From: Pseudomonadota bacterium | Lineage (GTDB): Bacteria; Pseudomonadota; Gammaproteobacteria; Xanthomonadales; Xanthomonadaceae | Assembly (NCBI GenBank): GCA_023388715.1 | Contig: JAEWFT010000043.1 | Span: 1 to 8,184, forward strand | DNA length: 8,184 nucleotides | Direction of reading: 5' to 3' | In this document: positions 1 to 6,295 of the stretch, in pieces | Layout: each line of letters starts with the position of its first letter | Numbering within the stretch: the stretch's first letter is position 1 | Position numbers and translations under genes: made by a program | Notes under the pieces: model-generated | Seen by the model: the letters and a program-made list of their open reading frames with translations, nothing else | The model's database searches: none | What the model was told of the DNA's origin: nothing

Positions 1-1
1 G

Positions 2-2764
2 CAGGCCACCCCGCGGCGGGCGCCCGTGCGCGGCCTGCCGATCATCGAGATGGCGGGAGGCGCAGCGGAGCAGGCCGATGCCCACGCCGCCGTGGCCGCC
101 CCGGCGCACGAGGCCGCTGCAGCGCCCGCCGCGCCTGCCGAAGTCGACGTCGAGGCGCTCAACCGTGACCTGTATGCCGCCGCCCGCAATGGCCGGGTGG
201 ATCGCGCGATCGCGCTGCTCGACGCCGGTGCGCAGCCCAACGCGCTGCCCGAGGCCGGGGCGCGCGACCGCCGCAGCCTGGTGGTGCTGGCCGCGTTGCT
301 GCCCGACCTGCGCCTGCTGCGCGCGCTGATCCAGCACGGCGCCGACGTCAACCTCGACCATGCCGGCATGCGGCCCCTGCTGGCGGCGACGCGCGACAGC
401 TGGCACGGGCGCCCGGAAGCGGTGATGACCCTGCTCACCAACGGCGCCGATCCGCTGGCGGTGGATGCGGACGGCAACACGCCGCTGCATCATGCGGCGC
501 GCAGTTCGGATGCCGGGGTCGCGGCGCTGCTGCACGATGCCGGCGCGCCACTGGATGCGCTCAACAGTGACGGCGTCTCGCCGCTGGGGGTTGCCTGCAG
601 CGCGGGCAACTGGCGCCTGGCGCGCTTCCTGCTGGAGCGCGGCGCCAGTACCGATCCCGCCGGCGGCCAGCCGGTGCTGCTGGCGGCGGCCGCCACCGAG
701 GACGACGATGCCGCGGGCGTGCAGCTACTACTGCGGCACAAGGCGCGGATCGACGCCCGCGATGGCAGCGGGCGCAGCGCGCTGCATGGCGCGGCGCTGG
801 CCGGGCATGCCGGCATCTGCGAAACCCTGCTGGATGCCGGCGCCGTGGTCGACGCCATCGATGCCGACGGGCGCACGCCCCTGCACGATGCCATCCGCGC
901 GACCCGGCCGGAGGCGCTGGACGTGCTGCTGGCGGCGCGCGCCAATCCCCGCGCCTGCGATGCCAGCGGCGCCAACGCGCTGCACCTGGCCTGCGCCGCG
1001 GAGGCGCCGTCGTCGGCGCTGGTGCGCCGGTTGCTGGAACTGGGCGTGGATCCAGCGGCGCACGACCATGCCGGCCGCAGCGCGCTCGATGTTGCCACCG
1101 CGGCCGGGCGCTGGACCCTGGTGGCGGCGATGGATCCCGAGCGCGCGCTGCCTGCGTCGCTGCGCGGCGACGAAGTGGCGCCGCCGGATCGGCCGCCGCT
1201 GCTGCTGCTGCGCGAAGGCCTGATGGCCGGCGCGCCCGCCGCCGACCTGGCGCGCTTGCGCCCGCTGCTGGGGAGCGGCGAGATGGATGCCCTGCTGTGC
1301 GACCCGGAGGTCGCCGCCGACGCCTCGCGCGTGCACTGGCTGCTGCGCCACGGCGCGGATCCGGAGGCGTGCGTCGGTGGCGCGCGCGCGCCGATGCAGG
1401 TCGCGCTCGGGCGTGGCGCCGACGGGTGCGACGTGCTGCAGCTGCTGTTCGCCCACGGCGGCTCGCCCGCCGGACGCGGCGGCCTCGCGAGCTTCCTCGC
1501 CGCCTGCGGCAGCGCGGATGCCGCGGCCGAGCGCGTCGCGATAGAACTGCTGGAACGTGGCGCGGACCCGTTTGGCGCGTCGCCGGCAGGCGATCCGCCG
1601 CTGGCGCTGGCGCTGCGGCTGCAGTGGAGCGAACTGCTGCGCCGGCTGGTGGCGATCGGCGTCGACCTCGACGCCCGCGACGCCCATGGCCTGACGCCAC
1701 TGCACCTGGCGGCGAGCCTGCGGCGCGAGGATGCGCTGAAACTGCTGGTGGCCGCCGGCGCCAATCCCGGGCGGCGTGCCGCCGACGGCCAGACCCCGCT
1801 GGGACTGGCGCTTGCGGCCGGGCGTCGCGATCTTGCGGCGTGGCTGGACTGGCGCGGCTGGAAGTTGCCGGGACGCCCGCTGCGCGGTGCCGACCTGCCG
1901 GCGGCGGCCATGGCCGGCGACCTCGAGGCGGTGCGACGCCTGCTGGAACTCGGCCTGCCGCTGGAGGCGACCGACCGCCAGGGCTGCAGCGCGCTGCTGC
2001 GCGCGGCGGGCGGCGGCCATCGCGAGGTGGTGGAGCTGCTGCTGGCGCGCGGCGCGGACCCGAATCGTGCCGCCCACACGGGGGCTACTCCGCTGTCGGT
2101 GGCGGTGAGCACGCGCCAGGCGGACATTGTGCAGCGGCTGTTGGCGGCCGGCGCCGACCTCGAGCAGCGCTTGCCGGGCGAGGTTACCGTGCTGATGCTG
2201 GCGGCGGCGCTTGGCCTGCCGGACCTGGCCTCGCGCCTGTTGCAGGCGGGGGCGGACCTGCATGCGCGCGACGCGCAGGGCCTCACCCCGCTGCACTGCG
2301 CGATGCTGCATGGGTTTGGCGCACGCGACAGCACCCGCCTCATCGCCCTGCTGGACACCCTGCTGCTGGCCGGGGCCGATGCGCAGCTGGCGGATGGCAA
2401 CGGGGTCACCCCGCTGCTGCTGTTGCTGGGTGCGCGCGCCGAGCCCGGCAGCGTCGGCAGCGAGGACGTGCTGCTGGCGGCCGTGGAGCGGCTGCTCGAC
2501 GAAGACGTTCGGCTCGACGATCGCGACGCCCGCGGCTTCGGCCCGCTGCACCTGTGCGGGCTGCACGGCCTGCAGCGGCTGGCGCAGCTGCTGCTGCAGC
2601 AGGGCGCCGATCCCAACCAGCGCGACGCGCTCAACCGCAGTCCGCGCGAGATCGCGCAACTGCGCGGGTTCGTCGACGTGGCGGCGGCGCTGGAGCCGTC
2701 CGGCCCCACCTCGCAGGGCATTTCGATGGCGCGCTTCCTGCGCGATTCGCAACGTTCGTCCTGA
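2..2764 (+). CDS. Large ankyrin-repeat protein, 5' end outside the window
   Basis: The reading frame is open from base 2 to a TGA at 2762-2764. I see about 24 ankyrin-type repeats of 31-40 residues with the usual TPLHxAA...LLLxxGADxN pattern, for example near 475-570, 770-870, 1690-1790, 2000-2090 and 2280-2390. The first ~50 residues are an Ala-rich linker without repeats. Repeats are clear at about 155-1135 and 1335-2690, and a degenerate stretch at about 1135-1335 divides the array in two. The last ~20 residues leave the repeat pattern. Ankyrin arrays bind other proteins, and no enzymatic domain is visible. The partner is unknown. A GTG at 26 and an ATG at 50 could be starts, but neither has a convincing Shine-Dalgarno and the frame has no stop before them, so I treat the gene as truncated by the window. 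A signal peptide or membrane segment could lie upstream. It probably shares a transcript with the transporter gene 13 nt downstream. Confidence 0.9.
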   Translation, partial: QATPRRAPVRGLPIIEMAGGAAEQADAHAAVAAPAHEAAAAPAAPAEVDVEALNRDLYAAARNGRVDRAIALLDAGAQPNALPEAGARDRRSLVVLAALLPDLRLLRALIQHGADVNLDHAGMRPLLAATRDSWHGRPEAVMTLLTNGADPLAVDADGNTPLHHAARSSDAGVAALLHDAGAPLDALNSDGVSPLGVACSAGNWRLARFLLERGASTDPAGGQPVLLAAAATEDDDAAGVQLLLRHKARIDARDGSGRSALHGAALAGHAGICETLLDAGAVVDAIDADGRTPLHDAIRATRPEALDVLLAARANPRACDASGANALHLACAAEAPSSALVRRLLELGVDPAAHDHAGRSALDVATAAGRWTLVAAMDPERALPASLRGDEVAPPDRPPLLLLREGLMAGAPAADLARLRPLLGSGEMDALLCDPEVAADASRVHWLLRHGADPEACVGGARAPMQVALGRGADGCDVLQLLFAHGGSPAGRGGLASFLAACGSADAAAERVAIELLERGADPFGASPAGDPPLALALRLQWSELLRRLVAIGVDLDARDAHGLTPLHLAASLRREDALKLLVAAGANPGRRAADGQTPLGLALAAGRRDLAAWLDWRGWKLPGRPLRGADLPAAAMAGDLEAVRRLLELGLPLEATDRQGCSALLRAAGGGHREVVELLLARGADPNRAAHTGATPLSVAVSTRQADIVQRLLAAGADLEQRLPGEVTVLMLAAALGLPDLASRLLQAGADLHARDAQGLTPLHCAMLHGFGARDSTRLIALLDTLLLAGADAQLADGNGVTPLLLLLGARAEPGSVGSEDVLLAAVERLLDEDVRLDDRDARGFGPLHLCGLHGLQRLAQLLLQQGADPNQRDALNRSPREIAQLRGFVDVAAALEPSGPTSQGISMARFLRDSQRSS

Positions 2765-2768
2765 CACC

Positions 2769-2773
2769 GGGGA
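2769..2773 (+). promoter_or_regulatory. Ribosome-binding site of the VIT-family gene
   Basis: GGGGA ends 4 nt before the ATG at 2778 and lies in the 13-nt gap after the ankyrin gene stop. It supports this start and allows reinitiation by ribosomes finishing the upstream gene. The spacing is slightly short. Confidence 0.5.
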
Positions 2774-2777
2774 TTCC

Positions 2778-3488
2778 ATGTCGACCAGCCGCGCCACGCC
2801 GATCCCGGAACACCACCGCAGCAGCCGCAGCGGCTGGCTGCGCGCCGGGGTGCTGGGCGCCAACGACGGACTGATCTCCACCAGTTCACTGCTGGTGGGC
2901 ATGGCCGCGGCGCAGGCGAGCAGCGCCACCGTGCTGATGACCGGGATCGCCTCGCTGGCGGCCGGCGCGCTGTCGATGGCCGCCGGCGAATACGTTTCGG
3001 TGAGCTCGCAGGCGGATACCGAGGCTGCCGACAAGGCGCTGGAGATCAACGCGCTGGCCGAGCATCCGCAGGCCGAGCTCGACGAGCTGGCCGCGATCTA
3101 CGTGACGCGCGGGCTCGACCCCGCGCTGGCACGCCAGGTCGCCCAACAACTGACTGCGCACGACGCCCTGGGCGCGCACCTGCGTGACGAGCTGCACCTC
3201 AGCGAGATCCATGCCGCGCGGCCGCTGCAGGCCGCGCTGGCGTCCGCGGCCGCGTTCGCGATCGGTGCGGCGCCGCCGATCCTGCTGGCGTGGCTGGCGC
3301 CGGGCGCCGGCCTGTCCACCACGATCATCGCGATCACCCTGGTGCTGCTGGCACTGCTGGGCGCGATCGCCAGCCGGCTGGGCGGTGCCTCGATGGCGCG
3401 CGGCGCGGCGCGGGTGGTGTTCTGGGGCGCGCTGGCGATGGCCGCCACCGCGTTGATCGGGCGGCTGTTCGGCGCCGAGGTCGGCTGA
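2778..3488 (+). CDS. VIT1/CCC1-family membrane transporter (likely Fe2+/Mn2+)
   Basis: This is a 236-residue integral membrane protein of the VIT1/CCC1 family, whose characterised members export Fe2+ or Mn2+ from the cytosol or into vacuoles. The first membrane segment carries the family motif GANDGLIS (residues 27-34). The second carries GALSMAAGEYVSVSSQAD (63-80), which continues into TE (81-82). A hydrophilic, acid-rich domain (about 76-148; E89, E95, E100, E103, D137, E138, E143) sits where the family binds metal on the cytosolic side. Three more hydrophobic segments follow at about 152-174, 179-198 and 213-230, giving the usual five. Length is normal for bacterial members. The ATG at 2778 follows GGGGA by 4 nt and lies 13 nt after the ankyrin gene stop, so an operon is likely. 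Substrate is inferred from the family only; no metal-responsive operator or riboswitch is visible. Confidence 0.92.
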   Translation: MSTSRATPIPEHHRSSRSGWLRAGVLGANDGLISTSSLLVGMAAAQASSATVLMTGIASLAAGALSMAAGEYVSVSSQADTEAADKALEINALAEHPQAELDELAAIYVTRGLDPALARQVAQQLTAHDALGAHLRDELHLSEIHAARPLQAALASAAAFAIGAAPPILLAWLAPGAGLSTTIIAITLVLLALLGAIASRLGGASMARGAARVVFWGALAMAATALIGRLFGAEVG

Positions 3489-3511
3489 CCCGGCGGATGG
3501 CGGCTCAGCCG
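3482..3511. terminator. Inverted repeat across two convergent stop codons (possible weak bidirectional terminator)
   Basis: CGGCTGA (3482-3488) is the exact reverse complement of TCAGCCG (3505-3511), leaving a 16-nt loop. The arms contain the stop codons of the transporter gene (plus) and the lipoprotein gene (minus). A competing local repeat, GGCGGCT-C-AGCCGCC, lies at 3499-3513. No T-tract follows on either strand, so intrinsic termination would be weak. Part of the symmetry arises simply because both genes end in GGC-TGA codons. Confidence 0.25.
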
Positions 3512-4182
3512 CCGCTGGCGTGCCAGGCGTAGGCCAGCACGGTCGCCACCACCTGCGCCAGCGGCTGGTGGTCATCCGGATGGCCATCGGCGAGCCACAC
3601 GCTGAAGCTGGGCGAACGCTCCTCGTTGCTGCCGATCGTGTCGGAAACGACCGCCAGCGCCTGGTCGTTGCGATCCAGCACCCGCCACTCGATCCGCCGT
3701 TGCCCGTGCGCCTCGACATCCTGCGCGACGACGCGCAACTCGCCGAACGCGGTCTGCGCACGCCAGTGCCCCAGCCCGAAACCCGCGTCCTCGAATTGCA
3801 TGCGCGTCTCGCCCAGTGCGCAACGCATGCCCGGCGCCGCGGCGCGACAACGTCCGTCGGCCTCGCCAACGGGCCCGGCAAAGCGGAAGTCCAGCGGCAT
3901 CGACTGCGGACCGCGCGGCAGTCCGCAGCCGGATGTGTCGCAACCCAGCAGCCCACCGATCAGACCGCGCTTGAGGTTGTCCTTGGCCAGGCTGCTGGCA
4001 TCGAAGCGCATGTCCACCCGGTACGGTCCGAAGCGCAGTGACTGGGTGCCATTGAAACCGTCGTGCGAGCGTGCCACGCGGTAGTGCGCGCCCGGCCCTT
4101 CGGCGCCGGCGGGCACGCTCTGGCAGGCGGAAAGAGCCAGCAACATGCAGCCGGCGGCAAGGAACAGTCGGGGAGCGGGCAT
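3505..4182 (-). CDS. Putative lipoprotein of unknown function
   Basis: This encodes 225 residues. Residues 1-20 (MPAPRLFLAAGCMLLALSAC) form a short basic N terminus, a hydrophobic core and a lipobox LSAC with Cys20, so the product is predicted to be cleaved by signal peptidase II and anchored as a lipoprotein. The mature part is mixed polar sequence with no other membrane segment. It has four further cysteines (81, 86, 112, 121), including a CDTSGCG motif at 81-87, spaced so that disulfides could form in the periplasm. I do not recognise a characterised family. I chose the ATG at 4182 because it puts the signal peptide at the N terminus and is preceded by GGAAAA at 5 nt. An in-frame ATG at 4203 would add seven residues and has no clear ribosome site. 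The gene lies on the same strand as rho, 179 nt beyond it past a hairpin terminator, so it probably has its own promoter. Confidence 0.82.
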   Translation of the reverse strand: MPAPRLFLAAGCMLLALSACQSVPAGAEGPGAHYRVARSHDGFNGTQSLRFGPYRVDMRFDASSLAKDNLKRGLIGGLLGCDTSGCGLPRGPQSMPLDFRFAGPVGEADGRCRAAAPGMRCALGETRMQFEDAGFGLGHWRAQTAFGELRVVAQDVEAHGQRRIEWRVLDRNDQALAVVSDTIGSNEERSPSFSVWLADGHPDDHQPLAQVVATVLAYAWHASGG

Positions 4183-4310
4183 GGGCGTTTTCCGGATGGG
4201 CATGGCGGACGGTGGCGCATGCGTCCTGCCTCTTACAAGCCGGGTCGCGCACTGCGCCGGGGGGCTCCATTCAGGTTGGAGTGCCCGTGACGTACGTCGT
4301 GCCGTAAACG
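4183..4310 (-). promoter_or_regulatory. Upstream region of the lipoprotein gene, with a palindrome and a small stem-loop
   Basis: This spacer should hold the promoter of the lipoprotein gene, but I find no convincing -35/-10 pair. It contains a perfect 10-bp palindrome GACGTACGTC (4289-4298) and a stem CTCCA (4265-4269) / TGGAG (4277-4281) with a 7-nt loop, which could extend through GGG/CCC with a bulge. Either could be an operator or leader structure, or chance. Confidence 0.25.
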
Positions 4311-4345
4311 ACGATGCCCCGCGGGTGCGGGGCATCGTGGCTTTA
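4305..4345 (-). terminator. Hairpin terminator downstream of rho
   Basis: ACGATGCCCCGC (4311-4322) pairs perfectly with GCGGGGCATCGT (4327-4338) around a 4-nt loop, starting 23 nt after the rho stop codon. On the minus strand the stem is preceded by TAAAGCC and followed by CGTTTACGG, so a short A-run and T-run flank it, and the outer AAA/TTT can also pair. The T-run is only three bases, which is weak, but the 12-bp GC-rich stem is the strongest hairpin in the window. It would end the rho transcript and insulate the lipoprotein gene. The near-symmetry would let it act on the plus strand too. Confidence 0.75.
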
Positions 4346-4361
4346 GCGTGCGGCGCGAACG

Positions 4362-6083
4362 TCAGCGCCGCATCGAGCTGAAGAACTCGTCGTTGGACTT
4401 GGTGTTCTTCATCTTGTCGAGCAGGAACTCCATCGCCGCGATCTCGTCCATCGGGTGCAGCAGCTTGCGCAGGATCCAGATCTTCTGCAGCAGCTCCGGC
4501 TCGATCAGGTAATCCTCGCGGCGGGTGCCCGACTGGTTGACGTTGATCGCCGGGTAGACGCGCTTTTCGGTGATGCGGCGGTCCAGGTGTACCTCGCTGT
4601 TGCCGGTGCCCTTGAACTCCTCGTAGATCACCTTGTCCATCGCGCTGCCGGTGTCCACCAGGGCGGTGGCGATGATGGTCAGGCTGCCGCCTTCCTCGAC
4701 GTTGCGGGCGGCGCCGAAGAAGCGCTTGGGCCGGTGCATCGCGTTGGAATCCACGCCGCCGGTCAGGACCTTGCCGCTGGACGGCATCACGTTGTTGTAC
4801 GCGCGCGCCAAGCGGGTGATCGAGTCCAGCAGGATCACCACGTCCTTCTTGTGCTCGACCAGGCGCTTGGCGCGCTCGATCACCATTTCCGCCACCTGCA
4901 CGTGGCGCGCGGCCGGCTCGTCGAAGGTGGACGAGATCACTTCGCCGCGCACGCTGCGCTGCATCTCGGTGACTTCTTCCGGGCGCTCGTCGATGAGCAG
5001 CACGATCAGGTGCACGTCCGGATGGTTGTAGGTGATGGCGCTGGCGATCTGCTGCATCATCATCGTCTTGCCGGCCTTCGGCGGGCTGACGATCAGGGCG
5101 CGCTGGCCCTTGCCCTGCGGCGCCATCAGGTCGAGGATGCGGCCGGTGATGTCCTCGCTGGACCCATCGCCACGCTCCAGCTTGAAGCGCTTGCGCGGGA
5201 ACAGCGGCGTCAGGTTCTCGAACAGGGTCTTGTTCTTCGACGCCTCGATCGGCTCGCCGTTGATGGTGTCGACGATGTTCAGCGCGAAGTAGCGCTCGCC
5301 GTCCTTGGGCCAGCGGATGCGGCCGGAGATGTGGTCGCCGGTGCGCAGGTTGAAGCGGCGGATCTGGCTGGGGCTGATGTAGGTGTCGTCGGGCCCGGCC
5401 AGGTAGCTGGCCTCGGCCGCGCGCAGGAAGCCGAAGCCGTCCGGCAGGATTTCCAGCACGCCGTCGGCGGCAACGCCTTCGCCATGCCGAGTCAGCACCT
5501 TCAGGATGCCGAAGATGATGTCCTGCTTGCGCGCGCGGGCCACGCCCTCGCTGATCTGCAGCTGGTCGGCGATTTCCAGCAGCTTGTGCGCGGGCATGCG
5601 CTTGAGGTCGCCCAGCGAATAGGTCGGGAAGCCCTCCGGCACCTGCGGGTGCGGGCGCGGCACGAACGTGTCCTGGCCGCCGCCGTCGTCCGGCATGCCG
5701 CCGTCGCGCGGGCGGTCGCGCTGGCGGTCGCGGCGGTTCTTGAAGCGCTCGCGGCGGCTCGGACGGCCATCGCGCTCGAACTGCGCATCGCCGCGGTGCT
5801 GGCCGCCGTCGCCCTGGGGCTCGGCCTGCTGGTGCTCGGCCGGCTGCCGGGGCGGCGCGATGCCGGGCTCGGGTGCGTTCGCGCTGCCTCCCGCCGATTG
5901 CGGGGCAGGCACGGCGGGCGAGGGGGAATCGGGCGGAGTCGCGCTGGCGGGAGGGGCGGCGGGCGCGGGCGCCTGCGCCGTCGCCTCGGGGGCGTCGCTG
6001 TCGGCGGCGCGGGGCTTGGCCACGCGGGTCTTGCGCACGCGCTTCGCGGCGGTCTCGCCGGCGTCGGTCGGGGTATCGGACAA
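4362..6083 (-). CDS. rho: Transcription termination factor Rho, with a long disordered N-terminal extension
   Basis: This encodes 573 residues against 419 in E. coli. Rho is the hexameric ATP-dependent RNA translocase that ends transcription of untranslated RNA. The homologous core runs from about residue 155: N-terminal helical domain (LGDLKRMPAHKLLEIA, 157-172), RNA-binding cold-shock-like domain with DGFGFLR (215-221) and SPSQIRRFNLRTGD (237-250), Walker A PPKAGKT (334-340), catalytic DERPEE (365-370), Walker B VVILLD (415-420), Q-loop LTGGVDSNA (440-448), R-loop KGTGN (491-495) and the arginine-finger region EKRVYP (506-511). No key motif is missing. Residues 1-154 are extra: an Ala/Pro-rich part (about 25-90), then an Arg/Asp/Gly-rich part with 11 Arg among residues 103-126. 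The start is TTG at 6083, with GAGGA 8 nt upstream; the first in-frame ATG is residue 130. The frame stays open 33 codons further upstream to a TTG at 6182, without a ribosome site. The gene lies 212 nt after trxA on the same strand. Confidence 0.97.
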   Translation of the reverse strand: MSDTPTDAGETAAKRVRKTRVAKPRAADSDAPEATAQAPAPAAPPASATPPDSPSPAVPAPQSAGGSANAPEPGIAPPRQPAEHQQAEPQGDGGQHRGDAQFERDGRPSRRERFKNRRDRQRDRPRDGGMPDDGGGQDTFVPRPHPQVPEGFPTYSLGDLKRMPAHKLLEIADQLQISEGVARARKQDIIFGILKVLTRHGEGVAADGVLEILPDGFGFLRAAEASYLAGPDDTYISPSQIRRFNLRTGDHISGRIRWPKDGERYFALNIVDTINGEPIEASKNKTLFENLTPLFPRKRFKLERGDGSSEDITGRILDLMAPQGKGQRALIVSPPKAGKTMMMQQIASAITYNHPDVHLIVLLIDERPEEVTEMQRSVRGEVISSTFDEPAARHVQVAEMVIERAKRLVEHKKDVVILLDSITRLARAYNNVMPSSGKVLTGGVDSNAMHRPKRFFGAARNVEEGGSLTIIATALVDTGSAMDKVIYEEFKGTGNSEVHLDRRITEKRVYPAINVNQSGTRREDYLIEPELLQKIWILRKLLHPMDEIAAMEFLLDKMKNTKSNDEFFSSMRR

Positions 6084-6091
6084 GGGGGAAA

Positions 6092-6110
6092 TCCTCGCTA
6101 GGGTTGCGAG
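6092..6110 (-). promoter_or_regulatory. rho ribosome-binding site, partly inside a small hairpin
   Basis: On the minus strand GAGGA (forward 6092-6096) lies 8 nt before the TTG at 6083 and decides that start. The same bases can pair upstream: CTCGC (forward 6106-6110) matches GCGAG (forward 6094-6098) across a 7-nt loop AACCCTA, which would hide part of the Shine-Dalgarno. The stem is only 5 bp, so a regulatory role is tentative. Confidence 0.5.
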
Positions 6111-6113
6111 CGC

Positions 6114-6160
6114 CCGCGCAGGGCGGGCGGGGTGACGGATGGGGTTCCGGGGTGGGTGCG
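6114..6160 (-). promoter_or_regulatory. C-rich, G-poor rho leader segment (candidate rut site)
   Basis: In the 40 nt of leader RNA corresponding to forward 6121-6160 I count 26 C, 6 G, 6 A and 2 U. Such a C-over-G bubble with many YC dinucleotides is the classic signature of a Rho utilisation site. The segment begins 37 nt before the rho start and is untranslated if the TTG at 6083 is the start. In E. coli rho is autogenously controlled by Rho-dependent termination in its leader, so the same may apply here. Rho binding itself is an inference. Confidence 0.45.
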
Positions 6161-6200
6161 GCGCGCCCGGTGGGCGATGCAACGGCGCCGGTTCACCCGG

Positions 6201-6230
6201 AAACTAGCACTGGCGCGGCATTGCGCGCAA
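6201..6230 (-). promoter_or_regulatory. Candidate promoter of rho
   Basis: On the minus strand TTGCGC (forward 6225-6230) lies 18 nt upstream of TAGTTT (forward 6201-6206), which is preceded by TGC and so resembles an extended -10. This is one of the few less GC-rich spots between trxA and rho. The -35 half forms part of a perfect 10-bp palindrome TTGCGCGCAA (6221-6230). Transcription from here would give a leader of about 110 nt. The match to consensus is only partial. Confidence 0.3.
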
Positions 6231-6259
6231 CAGGCAGGGGGCGGGAAGGTTCAGCGAGG

Positions 6260-6279
6260 CGCCGCCCGAGGGGGCGGCG
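6260..6279 (-). terminator. Stem-loop downstream of trxA
   Basis: CGCCGCCC (6260-6267) pairs with GGGCGGCG (6272-6279) around a 4-nt loop, 16 nt after the trxA stop codon. It is very stable, but no T-run follows on the minus strand (CCTCGCTGAACC comes next). It may be a partial terminator, a 3'-end protecting structure, or an attenuator that leaves some read-through into rho. Confidence 0.4.
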
Positions 6280-6295
6280 TGCGACGGCGTGGGGC

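Noticed and set aside
1190..1215. CTG/CAG-type triplet runs in the ankyrin gene as a possible phase-variable microsatellite
   Set aside because: The runs are short (about four units), interrupted, and in-frame, and they reflect Leu codon use in ankyrin helices.
1297..2874. Plus-strand 525-codon open frame overlapping the ankyrin gene
   Set aside because: It is an Arg/Gly/Ala-rich shadow in another frame of a well-supported gene.
490..3049. Very long minus-strand open frames (773 and 799 codons) opposite the ankyrin and transporter genes
   Set aside because: They are low-complexity Arg/Ala/Ser/Gln-rich or unstructured products with no domain signature, explained by high third-position GC of the plus-strand genes, which contain clear repeats and motifs.
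4183..4335. N-terminal extension of the lipoprotein from an upstream start at 4335
   Set aside because: It would bury the signal peptide and lipobox about 51 residues inside the protein and would run through the rho terminator hairpin.
4455..6101. Plus-strand 548-codon open frame antisense to rho
   Set aside because: Rho is unmistakable on the opposite strand, and the antisense product is rich in Val/Leu/Ala/His/Asp without any recognisable motif.
6204..6221. Five-codon ORF (MPRQC) in the rho leader as a possible RhoL-type leader peptide
   Set aside because: It is too short, has no ribosome site, and overlaps the candidate promoter; no support beyond chance.
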